From Aureimonas altamirensis (lineage in GTDB: Bacteria; Pseudomonadota; Alphaproteobacteria; Rhizobiales; Rhizobiaceae): a DNA stretch of 64,000 nucleotides. The stretch is taken from positions 325,442 to 389,441 of the forward strand of contig NZ_JAMQCO010000001.1 in assembly GCF_023702225.1 (NCBI RefSeq). The letters are read 5' to 3'. Numbering within the stretch: the stretch's first letter is position 1; each line of letters starts with the position of its first letter. Below the pieces are notes generated by a model. The model ran no database searches. It was not told the origin of the DNA and saw nothing but the letters and a program-made list of their open reading frames with translations. Below, in pieces: positions 7,534 to 16,055 of this stretch. Position numbers and translations under genes: made by a program.

Positions 7534-9315
7534 ATGCTCGCATCTCTCGTCTCGGCCTACGCGGCCTTCATCGCGCTCGGCATCATGCTTCTGACCTTCA
7601 TCGGCTTCGCCTTCGAGCGTTATCCGCCCGAGGTGACGGCAGCGGCCGGCGCGTCGGCATTCCTGCTGCTTGGTTTCGTCACACCCGCCGAGACGTTCGG
7701 CGTCTTCGCCAACCCGGCGCCGCTGACCATAGCCGCCATGTTCGTCATGACGGGCGCGCTGGTGCGTACGGGCGTGCTGGAGCGGGCCGTGGGCGCCATC
7801 CTGGATTTTGCCGGCAGCCGTCCGGCGTTCGCCATCGGCGGCCTGGCCGCCTGCATCCTTCTCGTCGGCGGCTTCATCAACAACACGCCGCTGGTGCTGA
7901 TCCTCATTCCCATGGCGGTGCGTATCGCACGCCGGTTCGAGATCGCCTCGACGCTGCTTCTGATCCCGGTATCCTATTTGACGATCCTGGCCGGCACGCT
8001 GACCCTCATCGGCACATCCACCAACCTTCTGGTCGACGGCGTCGCCCGAGAGAGCGGGCTGGAGCCCTTCTCCATCTTCGAGATCACGCCGGTCGGCATC
8101 GTGACCGCGCTCAGCGGCCTCGCCTTGCTGCTCGTGTCGGGCCGCGCCCTGCTGCCGAACCGGCCCGACGAGGGCACGGCGATGGACGGCGGGGAAGTGA
8201 CCTTCCTGTCCGAACTCTCCGTCACGGACGCATCCGATCTCGGCAAGGATGCATTGGGCAGCCTCAAGCTGTTCAAGCTGCCCAATCTCAGGATCCTGGG
8301 GCTGAAGCGCGGCGGCGACGTGCTGCGCAAGGAAACCGATGCCCAGACCCTGCGCAAGGGCGACCGGCTGATCGTCACCGCGACCGCCTCCGAGCTCCTC
8401 ACGCTGGCCGAGTCCAGGCACCTCGCCGTCGGCCTGCCCGCCGCAGCGGCAGCGGGCGAGGACAGGGCCGTGGTGGAAGCGGTGCTTGCCCCGCAGCAGA
8501 CCATCGTCGGCCGGCGGATCGACGAACTGGCCATCGGCAGCCGTTTCGGCGTGCGGATCGTCGGCATCCACCGGCACAATCATACGGCGGGCAAGGATTT
8601 GCGCTCGTCGCGCCTGCGCGCGGCCGATCGCCTTCTGCTGGAAGGTCCACCCTCGGGGCTGGACGCGCTGAGCCAGCAGGGCATCCTCGTATCGGTGGAC
8701 CGCACGAGCGGCCGCGCCTACCGCCGCTCGAAGGCGCCCATCGCCGTCGCCGCCCTTCTGGGCGTCGTCGCACTGGCGGCCATGGGGGTTTTCGATATCG
8801 GCCTTCTGGCCATGCTGGGGGTGGTCGCCATCCTGCTTCTGCGCTGCATCGACAGCAAGGAGGCGTGGGGGGCCATCGACGGCGGCATCCTCGTATTGAT
8901 CTTCTCGATGCTCATCATCGGGCTCGGCCTGCAGCGCGCCGGCGCGCTCGAACTGATCGTCACGACGCTGGCGCCATACCTTGCGGGCCTTTCGCCCTTC
9001 ATGCTGCTCGTCGCGGTCTATCTGCTGGCGTCCACGCTGACGGAAATCATCACCAACAACGCCGTAGCCGTGGTGATGACGCCCATCGTCATCGGCCTCG
9101 GGGTCGAGCTGGGAGTGGATCCGCGCCCGCTGGTCGTGGCGGTCATGTTCGCCGCCAGTGCCAGCTTCGCCACGCCCATCGGATACCAGACCAATACGCT
9201 CGTCTACGGCGCGGGCAATTACCGCTTCACGGATTTCGCATGGATCGGCATTCCGATGAACATCGTGGTCGGCATCGCGACCTGCGCGGCGATCTACATC
9301 TATTACGGTCTCTGA
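7534..9315 (+). CDS. SLC13-family permease with internal TrkA-C (RCK-C) domains
   Basis: 593 residues. Two blocks of membrane helices (about 1-205 and 400-593) flank a soluble region of about 200 residues. That region holds two TrkA-C-like modules, with RGGDVLRKETDAQTLRKGDR and RFGVRIVGIHRHNHTAGKD in conserved places. Hairpin motifs are seen in TLTLIGTSTNLLVDG and in TEIITNNAVAVVMTPIV. Relatives carry sulfate, dicarboxylates or other anions; the ion here is unknown. Gene order after chaA suggests a linked ion-homeostasis role, which is inference. Confidence 0.88.
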   Translation: MLASLVSAYAAFIALGIMLLTFIGFAFERYPPEVTAAAGASAFLLLGFVTPAETFGVFANPAPLTIAAMFVMTGALVRTGVLERAVGAILDFAGSRPAFAIGGLAACILLVGGFINNTPLVLILIPMAVRIARRFEIASTLLLIPVSYLTILAGTLTLIGTSTNLLVDGVARESGLEPFSIFEITPVGIVTALSGLALLLVSGRALLPNRPDEGTAMDGGEVTFLSELSVTDASDLGKDALGSLKLFKLPNLRILGLKRGGDVLRKETDAQTLRKGDRLIVTATASELLTLAESRHLAVGLPAAAAAGEDRAVVEAVLAPQQTIVGRRIDELAIGSRFGVRIVGIHRHNHTAGKDLRSSRLRAADRLLLEGPPSGLDALSQQGILVSVDRTSGRAYRRSKAPIAVAALLGVVALAAMGVFDIGLLAMLGVVAILLLRCIDSKEAWGAIDGGILVLIFSMLIIGLGLQRAGALELIVTTLAPYLAGLSPFMLLVAVYLLASTLTEIITNNAVAVVMTPIVIGLGVELGVDPRPLVVAVMFAASASFATPIGYQTNTLVYGAGNYRFTDFAWIGIPMNIVVGIATCAAIYIYYGL

Positions 9316-9318
9316 ACG

Positions 9319-10119
9319 TCAGGGGCCGTCGCAGATTTCCGCCCGGGCAAGGCGCGCCTCTCCGACTTCGGCGGCATAGGCCCGGAATCCGTACTTGTCC
9401 AGCATGAGGATCCGGTAGCAAGGGTTGCCGCCTGTCCACCACGGGTCGGGCGCGTCGATATCGGTGATGAAGCGATGCGCGCAGGATTGTCCGGAGCTGA
9501 AGGCGATGCCGCAGGCCGTCGTGCCGGCCATAGGCACGTGGATATGGCCGAACACGACGTGGCGGACGCCGCCGTCATGCGCGGCAAGGCGCGCCAGCAG
9601 GGCTCCGTCGTCATGCAGGCCGATATGCCGGAAATGGGCCAGCCCGTCATGCATGGGCGGATGGTGGACGAAGACGGTAACGGGAAGCGCTCCCGCCCCG
9701 GCGAGCGCATCATCCAGCCAGGCGCGCCGGTCCGCCCCGTAGATGCCGCCGATCGTGCCTGCTTCATGGCTATCCAGGAACAGCAGCCGGCCATGATCGG
9801 TGTCGATGCTCGACTGGACATAGCCTTTGGCGTCCACGGGATGGTCGGGGAAGGCGTCGACGAAAGCCGGCCGGCGATCGTGATTGCCGAGCAACAGGCG
9901 CACGGGGAACGGCGCCGGCGACAGGATCTCGCGCAGGAGCGCATAGGCTTCCGGCTCGCCGTCGTTGCACAGGTCGCCCGTGACGACGAGAAGGTCGGCA
10001 TCGGCATGACGCGCGAGGACGTCCTCCAGCGCACGGCGCAGCTGCCGCTCCGGATCCACTCCGTTGACGACGCGGCCGGGCCGAACGAGATGCGTGTCGG
10101 TGATCTGGATAATCTTCAA
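9319..10119 (-). CDS. Metallophosphoesterase (GpdQ/CpdA/class III cyclic-nucleotide phosphodiesterase type)
   Basis: 266 residues with the full calcineurin-like metal set: DTHL (8-11), GDLCND (about 47-52), GNHD (about 77-80), HHPPMHDG and GHIHVP. The family hydrolyses cAMP or glycerophosphodiesters. Here it is the last gene behind a Ugp-type ABC importer. A glycerophosphodiesterase role like that of GpdQ is therefore a better guess than cAMP turnover, but this is inference from context. No signal peptide is seen, so it acts in the cytoplasm. Confidence 0.9.
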   Translation of the reverse strand: MKIIQITDTHLVRPGRVVNGVDPERQLRRALEDVLARHADADLLVVTGDLCNDGEPEAYALLREILSPAPFPVRLLLGNHDRRPAFVDAFPDHPVDAKGYVQSSIDTDHGRLLFLDSHEAGTIGGIYGADRRAWLDDALAGAGALPVTVFVHHPPMHDGLAHFRHIGLHDDGALLARLAAHDGGVRHVVFGHIHVPMAGTTACGIAFSSGQSCAHRFITDIDAPDPWWTGGNPCYRILMLDKYGFRAYAAEVGEARLARAEICDGP

Positions 10120-10139
10120 GGCATTGTCTTTCCGAAATG

Positions 10140-10168
10140 GGGCGCGGGTGGCATGGCCGCCCGCGCCC
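10140..10168 (-). other. Intercistronic hairpin between receptor and phosphoesterase genes
   Basis: A 13-bp stem (one G-U pair) with a three-base loop sits between the receptor stop at 10185 and the phosphoesterase start at 10119. There is no T tract. It may protect the 3' end of the receptor message and reduce read-through, as is common after receptor genes in ABC operons. Confidence 0.5.
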
Positions 10169-10184
10169 GGCCCCGTCCCGGGGG

Positions 10185-11468
10185 TTACTTCATCAGGGCG
10201 TTCGTCTGCTCGACGATCTCTTTCAGGCCGTCTTCGGGCGTCACCTCGCCGCGCATCACCGTGCCGATGATGTCGCGTTGCGTGCGCCAGATGCGAACGG
10301 AGTCACCGCCCGGATAGCCGGCCCAGGGCAGCGAGCGGTCCGCCTGCAGCGATGCCGTCTCGATGTTCGGATTCTCGGCGTAGAAGGGGGCGAGGTAGTC
10401 CGGCCCGGTCGCGCGCTTGTTGGTCGGCAGATAGCCCGTGATGCGCACGATCTGGTTCTGCGCCTCGGGACCGGTGATCCACTTCAGATATTTCCATGCG
10501 GCCTGCTGGCGCTCCGGGTCCTGCGTCAGGATGACGGCCGAGTTCCCCCCGGTCGGCACGCCGCCCGTGTCCTTGTTCTCCAGGGGGAAGGTGGCGGTGG
10601 TCAGCTCGAACCGCTCGCCGACGAGTCCCTCGATGGTCTGGACATGGGCGGGGGTGGAAAAGATGAAGCCCGTCAGCCCGGCCCCGAACTGCTGGCGGGA
10701 CTGATCCCAGTCCAGCATCTCCTGGCCGCCTTCCGTCACGAAGCGGCGCACCAGCTTCATCGCGTTCAATCCGGTTTCGCCGTCGAAGGCGACGGTGCCG
10801 GTCTGCGGATCGACGAGGTCTCCGCCCTGCTGGACGATCAGCGCCTGCCACAACCAGTCGTCCGGCCAGCCGCCGATATCGTAGCCCATGCCGGCATAGC
10901 GCGGGTCCAGCGCATCGATCTTCGCGGCCAGTTCGACAAGGCCGTCGAACGTGTCCGGCATGTTTTCCGGATCGCCGCCCGCCTGCCGCACCAGATCGGC
11001 GTTGACGTAGATGATCGGCGACGATGCGTTGACCGGGAGGCCGTACTGCTTGCCGTCGATCTGGCCCAGCGCCGCCATCTTCGGCGTGTAGTTCGCGTCC
11101 AGGAACGCCTGTCCGCCCTCGGCCTCGATGAAAGGTGCGAGATCGGTGATCTGTGAACGGGGCGCCAGGGCGCCGACCAGCTCGGCCGTCAGGTTGTAGC
11201 CGGAAAAATAGACGTCCGGCAGGTTGCCGGTGACGGCGGCGCGCAGCACCTGCTGCTGTCCCTCGTTGTAACCGGCAGCGGGCGCGAGGAAGTTGATCCT
11301 GATGTCCGGGTTGGCCTCCATGAACTGGTCGGCCAGCGGCTGGTGGAACTTGGTGAAGCCGGGCAGGTTGTAAAGAACCTGCAACTCCACCGTCTCGGCG
11401 CGGGCGATGCCCGGAAGCGCGAGGCCAAGCGCGAGCGCGCCGGCCACGATGCGGGTGGGAAGCGACAT
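10185..11468 (-). CDS. Ugp-type ABC transporter substrate-binding protein
   Basis: 427 residues, family 1 extracellular receptor (SBP_bac_1), with a signal peptide ending at residue 24 (GIARA). The order of features resembles UgpB: VELQVLYNLPGFTKFHQPLA, then NLPDVYFSG, then GKQYGLPVNASSPIIYVNADL and the late FPLENKDTGGVPTGGNSAVI. UgpB binds glycerol-3-phosphate and glycerophosphodiesters; a sugar or polyol remains possible. It follows the two permeases with a 45-bp gap and precedes the phosphoesterase. Confidence 0.9.
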   Translation of the reverse strand: MSLPTRIVAGALALGLALPGIARAETVELQVLYNLPGFTKFHQPLADQFMEANPDIRINFLAPAAGYNEGQQQVLRAAVTGNLPDVYFSGYNLTAELVGALAPRSQITDLAPFIEAEGGQAFLDANYTPKMAALGQIDGKQYGLPVNASSPIIYVNADLVRQAGGDPENMPDTFDGLVELAAKIDALDPRYAGMGYDIGGWPDDWLWQALIVQQGGDLVDPQTGTVAFDGETGLNAMKLVRRFVTEGGQEMLDWDQSRQQFGAGLTGFIFSTPAHVQTIEGLVGERFELTTATFPLENKDTGGVPTGGNSAVILTQDPERQQAAWKYLKWITGPEAQNQIVRITGYLPTNKRATGPDYLAPFYAENPNIETASLQADRSLPWAGYPGGDSVRIWRTQRDIIGTVMRGEVTPEDGLKEIVEQTNALMK

Positions 11469-11513
11469 CTGAAAATCTCCTGTCGATGAGCCGGACGGTT
11501 TTCCGGCTTCCGG

Positions 11514-12335
11514 TTACTTGACGCCGGTCATGGTGATCCCGGCGATGAAGTGCCGCCGCGCCATGAGGAAGCAGACGACCATGGGGGCGGTGATGAGGGT
11601 GGCGCCGGCCATCAGGGCGCCGTAATTGGCCCCGGATTCGACATCCGAGAAAAACAGCATGCCCAGCGGCGGCGGCGCGAGATTGGTGTCCGATACGACG
11701 ATCATCGGCCAGTAGAGGTCGTTCCAGTGCGCGACGACCGAAAAGACGGAGAAGGCCGCGAGCGACGGCAGCGCGCCGCGCAGCACCAGCCGCCAGCAGA
11801 TCTCCATTTCGGAGAACCCGTCCATGCGGGCCGCCTCGATGATCTCGTCCGGATAGCTGCGGAACGCCTGTCGGAACAGGAAGATGGCGAAGACCGACAG
11901 GAAGAAGGGCAGCATCATCGCGAAATAGCTGTTCAGCATCTGCGCCATCGCCAGACCGACGAAGAGCGGCAGCGCCAGCGCCTGCATCGGAATGCACAGG
12001 GCGGCGATGACCAGCGTCATCAGAAGCCGCCGTCCGGGGAACGGCAGCTTCGCCAACGCATAGGCCGCCGGCACCGCCGTCAGCACCTGAACCGCGAGAA
12101 TGCCGAGGCAGACGATCGCGCCGTTGAGCATGAAGCGCGCCATCGGCACCTGCGACGCGGCGCGCGCATAATTGTCCGCGGCATCCGGAGGCGAGACGGT
12201 CGGCCACAGCGAGACATCGAAGATCTCGGCCGGCGAGCGCAGCGAGGTCAGGACCATCCAGTAGAAGGGCAGGAGCATGACGGCCGCGCCGGCAGCCAGG
12301 ATGAAAACGCGAAGGAGCTGGCCGGAGCGGGTCAT
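11514..12335 (-). CDS. Carbohydrate/glycerol-phosphate ABC permease (UgpE/MalG type)
   Basis: 273 residues with six hydrophobic segments and the EAA loop EIIEAARMDGFSEMEICWRL (about 165-184) that contacts the ATPase. The start at 12335 overlaps the stop of the preceding permease by one base (TGATG), which fixes it. It is the second half of the heterodimeric channel with the 12335-13258 product. Confidence 0.93.
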   Translation of the reverse strand: MTRSGQLLRVFILAAGAAVMLLPFYWMVLTSLRSPAEIFDVSLWPTVSPPDAADNYARAASQVPMARFMLNGAIVCLGILAVQVLTAVPAAYALAKLPFPGRRLLMTLVIAALCIPMQALALPLFVGLAMAQMLNSYFAMMLPFFLSVFAIFLFRQAFRSYPDEIIEAARMDGFSEMEICWRLVLRGALPSLAAFSVFSVVAHWNDLYWPMIVVSDTNLAPPPLGMLFFSDVESGANYGALMAGATLITAPMVVCFLMARRHFIAGITMTGVK

Positions 12336-13258
12336 CAGTAGTGCACCTTCCGGTCCATCGAGAGCGTCTGGCCGATGGACAGCACGAGGACCAGCGCCAG
12401 GAAGATCAGCGTCAGCGCCGCGGCATAGCCGGTGTTGGAGTACTCGAAGCCTTCCAGGTACAGCGCATAGAGAACCGTCTCCGAGCCCGACCGCCCCTTC
12501 GTCAGCACGGCGACGGTTTCGAACACCTTGAGCGCGGATATGGAGGTGGTGACCACGACGAACATCGTGATCGGCCCCAGCATCGGCCATGTCACCGTCA
12601 GGAACCGGTCCACCGGGCTTTTCGCGCCGTCCAGCCGTGCGGCCTCGTAAAGATCCCGCGGGATGTTCGTCAGCCCCGCCAGAAACAGCACCATGTTGAA
12701 ACCGAGCACCTGCCAGATGCCGATCAGCGCCAGCGTCGGTATCAGCAGCACGGGGTTGGACAGGAAGTAGACCGGCTCGAACCCCAGTGCCCGGATCGCC
12801 GCGTTGACCGGCCCCAGCGAGGGGTGCAGCAGGAACTGCCAGACGGTTGCCATGGCTACCAGGGTGGCCGTCACGGGCAGGAAATAGGCGACTTCCCAGA
12901 ACGGTCGGCTGCCCTTCGTGCCGTCCACCAGCAGCGCCGCCCCGAGGCCGAGGCCGACCCCGAAGGGTATCACGAGCAGTGCGTACAGAAGCGTGTTGCC
13001 CATGGCGCGCATGAAGACGGGATCGGAGAAGGCAGCCGCGAAGTTGCGAAGACCGACGAAATCGAAGGACAGCGCGCCGAGCTGATAGTCTGTGACGGAA
13101 AACAGGCCGAGCGCCGCCATCGGCAGGATGTATATGCCCAGCAGTAGAAGGATGGCGGGAGCGGCGAAGGCGAGGCCGATCCAGCGACGCCGCGCCGGGC
13201 GGCGTGCAGCCGTGGACGGTGCGGTCATGCCGGATACGGCGAGTCCGGCGGTGCTCAT
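12335..13258 (-). CDS. Carbohydrate/glycerol-phosphate ABC permease (UgpA/MalF type)
   Basis: 307 residues. A basic N-terminal tail (RRPARRRW, about 19-26) precedes six membrane segments, and the EAA loop DLYEAARLDGAKSPVDRFLT lies near residues 202-221. The ATG at 13258 overlaps the ATPase stop as ATGA. It forms the channel with the downstream UgpE-type permease. Confidence 0.93.
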   Translation of the reverse strand: MSTAGLAVSGMTAPSTAARRPARRRWIGLAFAAPAILLLLGIYILPMAALGLFSVTDYQLGALSFDFVGLRNFAAAFSDPVFMRAMGNTLLYALLVIPFGVGLGLGAALLVDGTKGSRPFWEVAYFLPVTATLVAMATVWQFLLHPSLGPVNAAIRALGFEPVYFLSNPVLLIPTLALIGIWQVLGFNMVLFLAGLTNIPRDLYEAARLDGAKSPVDRFLTVTWPMLGPITMFVVVTTSISALKVFETVAVLTKGRSGSETVLYALYLEGFEYSNTGYAAALTLIFLALVLVLSIGQTLSMDRKVHY

Positions 13259-14400
13259 GCAGCCACCTTCTCGCGCGTACGGGCTTCCAGCCGCCTGCCC
13301 TCCGTATCGAAGACGTGGATACGCTGCGGGGCGAAGGCGATCGAGGCGACGCCGTCGCGGTCCACGGGCAGGCTGTCGCCGACACGGGTGCGCATGGTGA
13401 TCTCGACCCCGGCGCCGTCTTCCACCAGAAGGGTCAGGTAGCGGTCTGCCCCGTGGATTTCGCTCCGCATGAGGCGTGCCGGCATGCCCTCGGCGGCGAA
13501 CCGCACGTCTTCCGGGCGGATGCCGAGGGTGCAGGAGCCGCGTGCTTGCTCGCAGACGAGACCCTGCCGGTAGCCGAACGCGCCGATCTGCCCGCCGCCG
13601 TCGATGGCGGCCGGAACGACGTTGATGGTCGGGGTGCCGATGAAGCGGGCGACCGCAAGGCTGTCGGGGCGCTCGTACAGCTCGGCCGGCGTGCCCAGCT
13701 GCAGGATGCGCCCGCCTTCCATCAGCGCGATGCGATCCGACATGGTCATCGCCTCGGTCTGGTCGTGCGTGACATAAATGAACGTCGCGCCGAGACGGCG
13801 GTGCAGCCCCGCCAGTTCGTCGCGCATATGGGCGCGCAGCTTGGCGTCGAGGTTCGACAGGGGCTCATCCATCAGAAAGGCGGCCGGTTGGCGAACCAGT
13901 GCGCGGGCCAGGGCGACGCGCTGGCGCTGGCCACCGGAAAGCTGGGCCGGCCGCCGGTCCAGAAGGGCCTCGATCCGCAACGTCCGCGCGGCATCCTCCA
14001 CCTCGGCATCGATCGCGCGGATCGCGGCCCGGCGGCCCGGCGCGAGGCGTCCGACAAGCGGCAGGCGCGCCACGGACGACAGGCGGCGCATGCGCAGCGG
14101 CGTCGCAATGTTCTGCCGGACCGTCATATGCGGATAGAGCGCGTAGGACTGGAACACCATCGCAAGGTTCCGGTCGCTCGGATCGCGATCGGTCACATCC
14201 ACGCCGCCGATGGCGACCGAGCCGCTGTCGGGGCTCTCGAGCCCCGCGATCAGCCGCAGAAGGGTCGATTTTCCGCAGCCCGACATGCCGACCAGCGACA
14301 GGAACTCGCCGGCACGCACGGTCAGGTCTATGCCTTTCAGCACCTCCTCCGAGCCGAACCGCTTGCCGATACCGGCAAGTTCCACCGATTGCGCAGCCAT
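13255..14400 (-). CDS. Ugp/MalK-type ABC transporter ATP-binding protein
   Basis: 381 residues. Walker A GMSGCGKST (about 38-46), Q-loop in MVFQSYALYP, signature LSGGQRQR, Walker B FLMDEPLSNLDA and switch His in YVTHDQTEA. The C-terminal TOBE-type regulatory domain contains LGIRPEDVRF. An insert of about 20 residues between the Q-loop and the signature (SSVARLPLVGRLAPGRRAAI) is longer than usual. It is the first gene of the importer operon, opposite the CitT-type carrier. Confidence 0.94.
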   Translation of the reverse strand: MAAQSVELAGIGKRFGSEEVLKGIDLTVRAGEFLSLVGMSGCGKSTLLRLIAGLESPDSGSVAIGGVDVTDRDPSDRNLAMVFQSYALYPHMTVRQNIATPLRMRRLSSVARLPLVGRLAPGRRAAIRAIDAEVEDAARTLRIEALLDRRPAQLSGGQRQRVALARALVRQPAAFLMDEPLSNLDAKLRAHMRDELAGLHRRLGATFIYVTHDQTEAMTMSDRIALMEGGRILQLGTPAELYERPDSLAVARFIGTPTINVVPAAIDGGGQIGAFGYRQGLVCEQARGSCTLGIRPEDVRFAAEGMPARLMRSEIHGADRYLTLLVEDGAGVEITMRTRVGDSLPVDRDGVASIAFAPQRIHVFDTEGRRLEARTREKVAA

Positions 14401-14480
14401 GCCATGCTCCTAACCTTTGGTGGAGCGATATCGGGCTGTTGCATGACGGGCGCATGAAGCTATTGCTGCGATTCGATGAA

Positions 14481-14492
14481 AGACGATCGTCT
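14481..14492. promoter_or_regulatory. 12-bp palindrome in the divergent intergenic region
   Basis: AGACGATCGTCT is a perfect palindrome lying between the ABC ATPase start (14400) and the CitT-type carrier start (14550). It could be an operator for either operon. No regulator gene is adjacent, so the binding factor is unknown. Confidence 0.35.
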
Positions 14493-14549
14493 CGGGTGGA
14501 CGTCCCACCGTGAAGACGCCGAGAGATCAAGCCGAGAAAGACCGTACGG

Positions 14550-16055
14550 ATGCTGCAACCCCTGAACGAGACGATGCGCCATCTGCGGGCGGCGGTCCCC
14601 TTCCGGATCGTGCCGGCCATCGTGACGACGCTCGTGCTGGTCGCAATGCTGCTGGCGCCGACGCCGACCGGGTTGACCGACGACGGTTGGGTGATGCTGG
14701 CGATCTTCCTGACCACCATCGTCGCCATCATCCTGAAGGTCATGCCCATCGGCGTCATGGCGCTGATGGCCATGGTGATCGTATCGCTGGCGCAAGTGAC
14801 CTCGCCCACCTCGCGCGGGGCGGTGGCCGATGCGCTCGGCAGCTTCTCCAACCCTCTGATCTGGCTGATCGTCATCGCCATCCTGATCTCGGTCGGCCTG
14901 AAGAAGTCGGGGCTCGGCAGGCGCCTCGGGCTCAACTTCATCGCGCTCGTCGGCAAGCGGACGATCGGTATCGGCTATGCCCTCGCCGCCTGCGAACTGC
15001 TGTTGGCGCCCGTCACGCCCAGCAATACCGCCCGCGGCGGGGGCATCGTCCATCCGATCATGCGTTCCATAGCCAGCGCCTTCGATTCCGACCCCGCCAA
15101 GGGGACCGAGGGGAAGGTCGGCACCTATCTGGCGCTGGTCAATTATCACGCCAATCCGATCACCTCGGCGATGTTCCTGACCGCGACGGCGCCCAACCCG
15201 CTGGTGCAGGATTTCCTGTCGCGAGCCAGCGGAGGGACGCTCCACCTCAGCTGGACCGCCTGGGCCCTCGCGATGCTGGTGCCCGGGCTTCTCGCAATCC
15301 TCGTCATGCCGCTCGTCATCTATCTTCTTTCGCCGCCGCAGGTGAAGGAAACCCCGGATGCCGTGGCCTTCGCCAAATCCGAACTGGCGCGAATGGGGCC
15401 GCTTTCCTCGTCCGAGCGGGTCATGGCCGCCGTGTTCGCGCTGCTCCTCGTGCTGTGGGCAAACCTGCCTGCAATGATCATGGGCGATGGCTGGCTGCTC
15501 GCCCCGACCATGGTTGCGCTGCTGGGCCTGTTCCTGCTGGTGATCACGGGCACAATCGACTGGAACGACGTGCTCGGGGAGAAGAGCGCCTGGGATACGC
15601 TGATCTGGTTCGGTGCGCTTGTGATGATGGCGGAACAGCTCAACAGGCTGGGCGTGATCGCCTGGTTCTCCAACGGCATGGATTCGGCCATCGCCTCGGC
15701 GGGACTGTCCTGGCCCGTCGCCGCCGGGCTTCTGGTCCTGATTTTCACCTTCTCGCACTATTTCTTCGCCAGCACGACGGCGCATATCAGCGCCATGATG
15801 TTCGCGTTCCTGACGGTGGGCGTCGGCATCGTGCCCCCGGAGTACCAGGCGCCCTTCATGCTGCTGATGGCGGCGGCCTCCGCCATCATGATGACGCTGA
15901 CGCACTACGCCACCGGCACCTCGCCCATCATCTTCGGCAGCGGCTACGTCACGATGGGGAAGTGGTGGAGCGTCGGGTTCGTCATGTGCGTGATCGAGCT
16001 TGCCATCTTCGCAACGGTCGGCTGCCTGTGGTGGCGTATCCTCGGCTATTGGTAG
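14550..16055 (+). CDS. DASS/CitT-type anion transporter
   Basis: 501 residues with about twelve hydrophobic segments. Family hallmarks are APVTPSNTARGGGIVHPI (about 152-169), matching the first SNT-type hairpin motif of CitT/TtdT and plastid DiT1 relatives, and the second motif THYATGTSPIIFGSGYV near residue 450. Substrates in the family are di- and tricarboxylates such as 2-oxoglutarate, tartrate and citrate. A second ATG at 14574 is an alternative start. Its last 10 bases overlap the opposite P-type ATPase gene. Confidence 0.92.
   Translation: MLQPLNETMRHLRAAVPFRIVPAIVTTLVLVAMLLAPTPTGLTDDGWVMLAIFLTTIVAIILKVMPIGVMALMAMVIVSLAQVTSPTSRGAVADALGSFSNPLIWLIVIAILISVGLKKSGLGRRLGLNFIALVGKRTIGIGYALAACELLLAPVTPSNTARGGGIVHPIMRSIASAFDSDPAKGTEGKVGTYLALVNYHANPITSAMFLTATAPNPLVQDFLSRASGGTLHLSWTAWALAMLVPGLLAILVMPLVIYLLSPPQVKETPDAVAFAKSELARMGPLSSSERVMAAVFALLLVLWANLPAMIMGDGWLLAPTMVALLGLFLLVITGTIDWNDVLGEKSAWDTLIWFGALVMMAEQLNRLGVIAWFSNGMDSAIASAGLSWPVAAGLLVLIFTFSHYFFASTTAHISAMMFAFLTVGVGIVPPEYQAPFMLLMAAASAIMMTLTHYATGTSPIIFGSGYVTMGKWWSVGFVMCVIELAIFATVGCLWWRILGYW

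Noticed and set aside
6433-8583. Long minus-strand open frame opposite chaA and the SLC13 gene
   Set aside because: Same reason: Asp/Arg/Gly/Gln-rich translation with no recognisable family.
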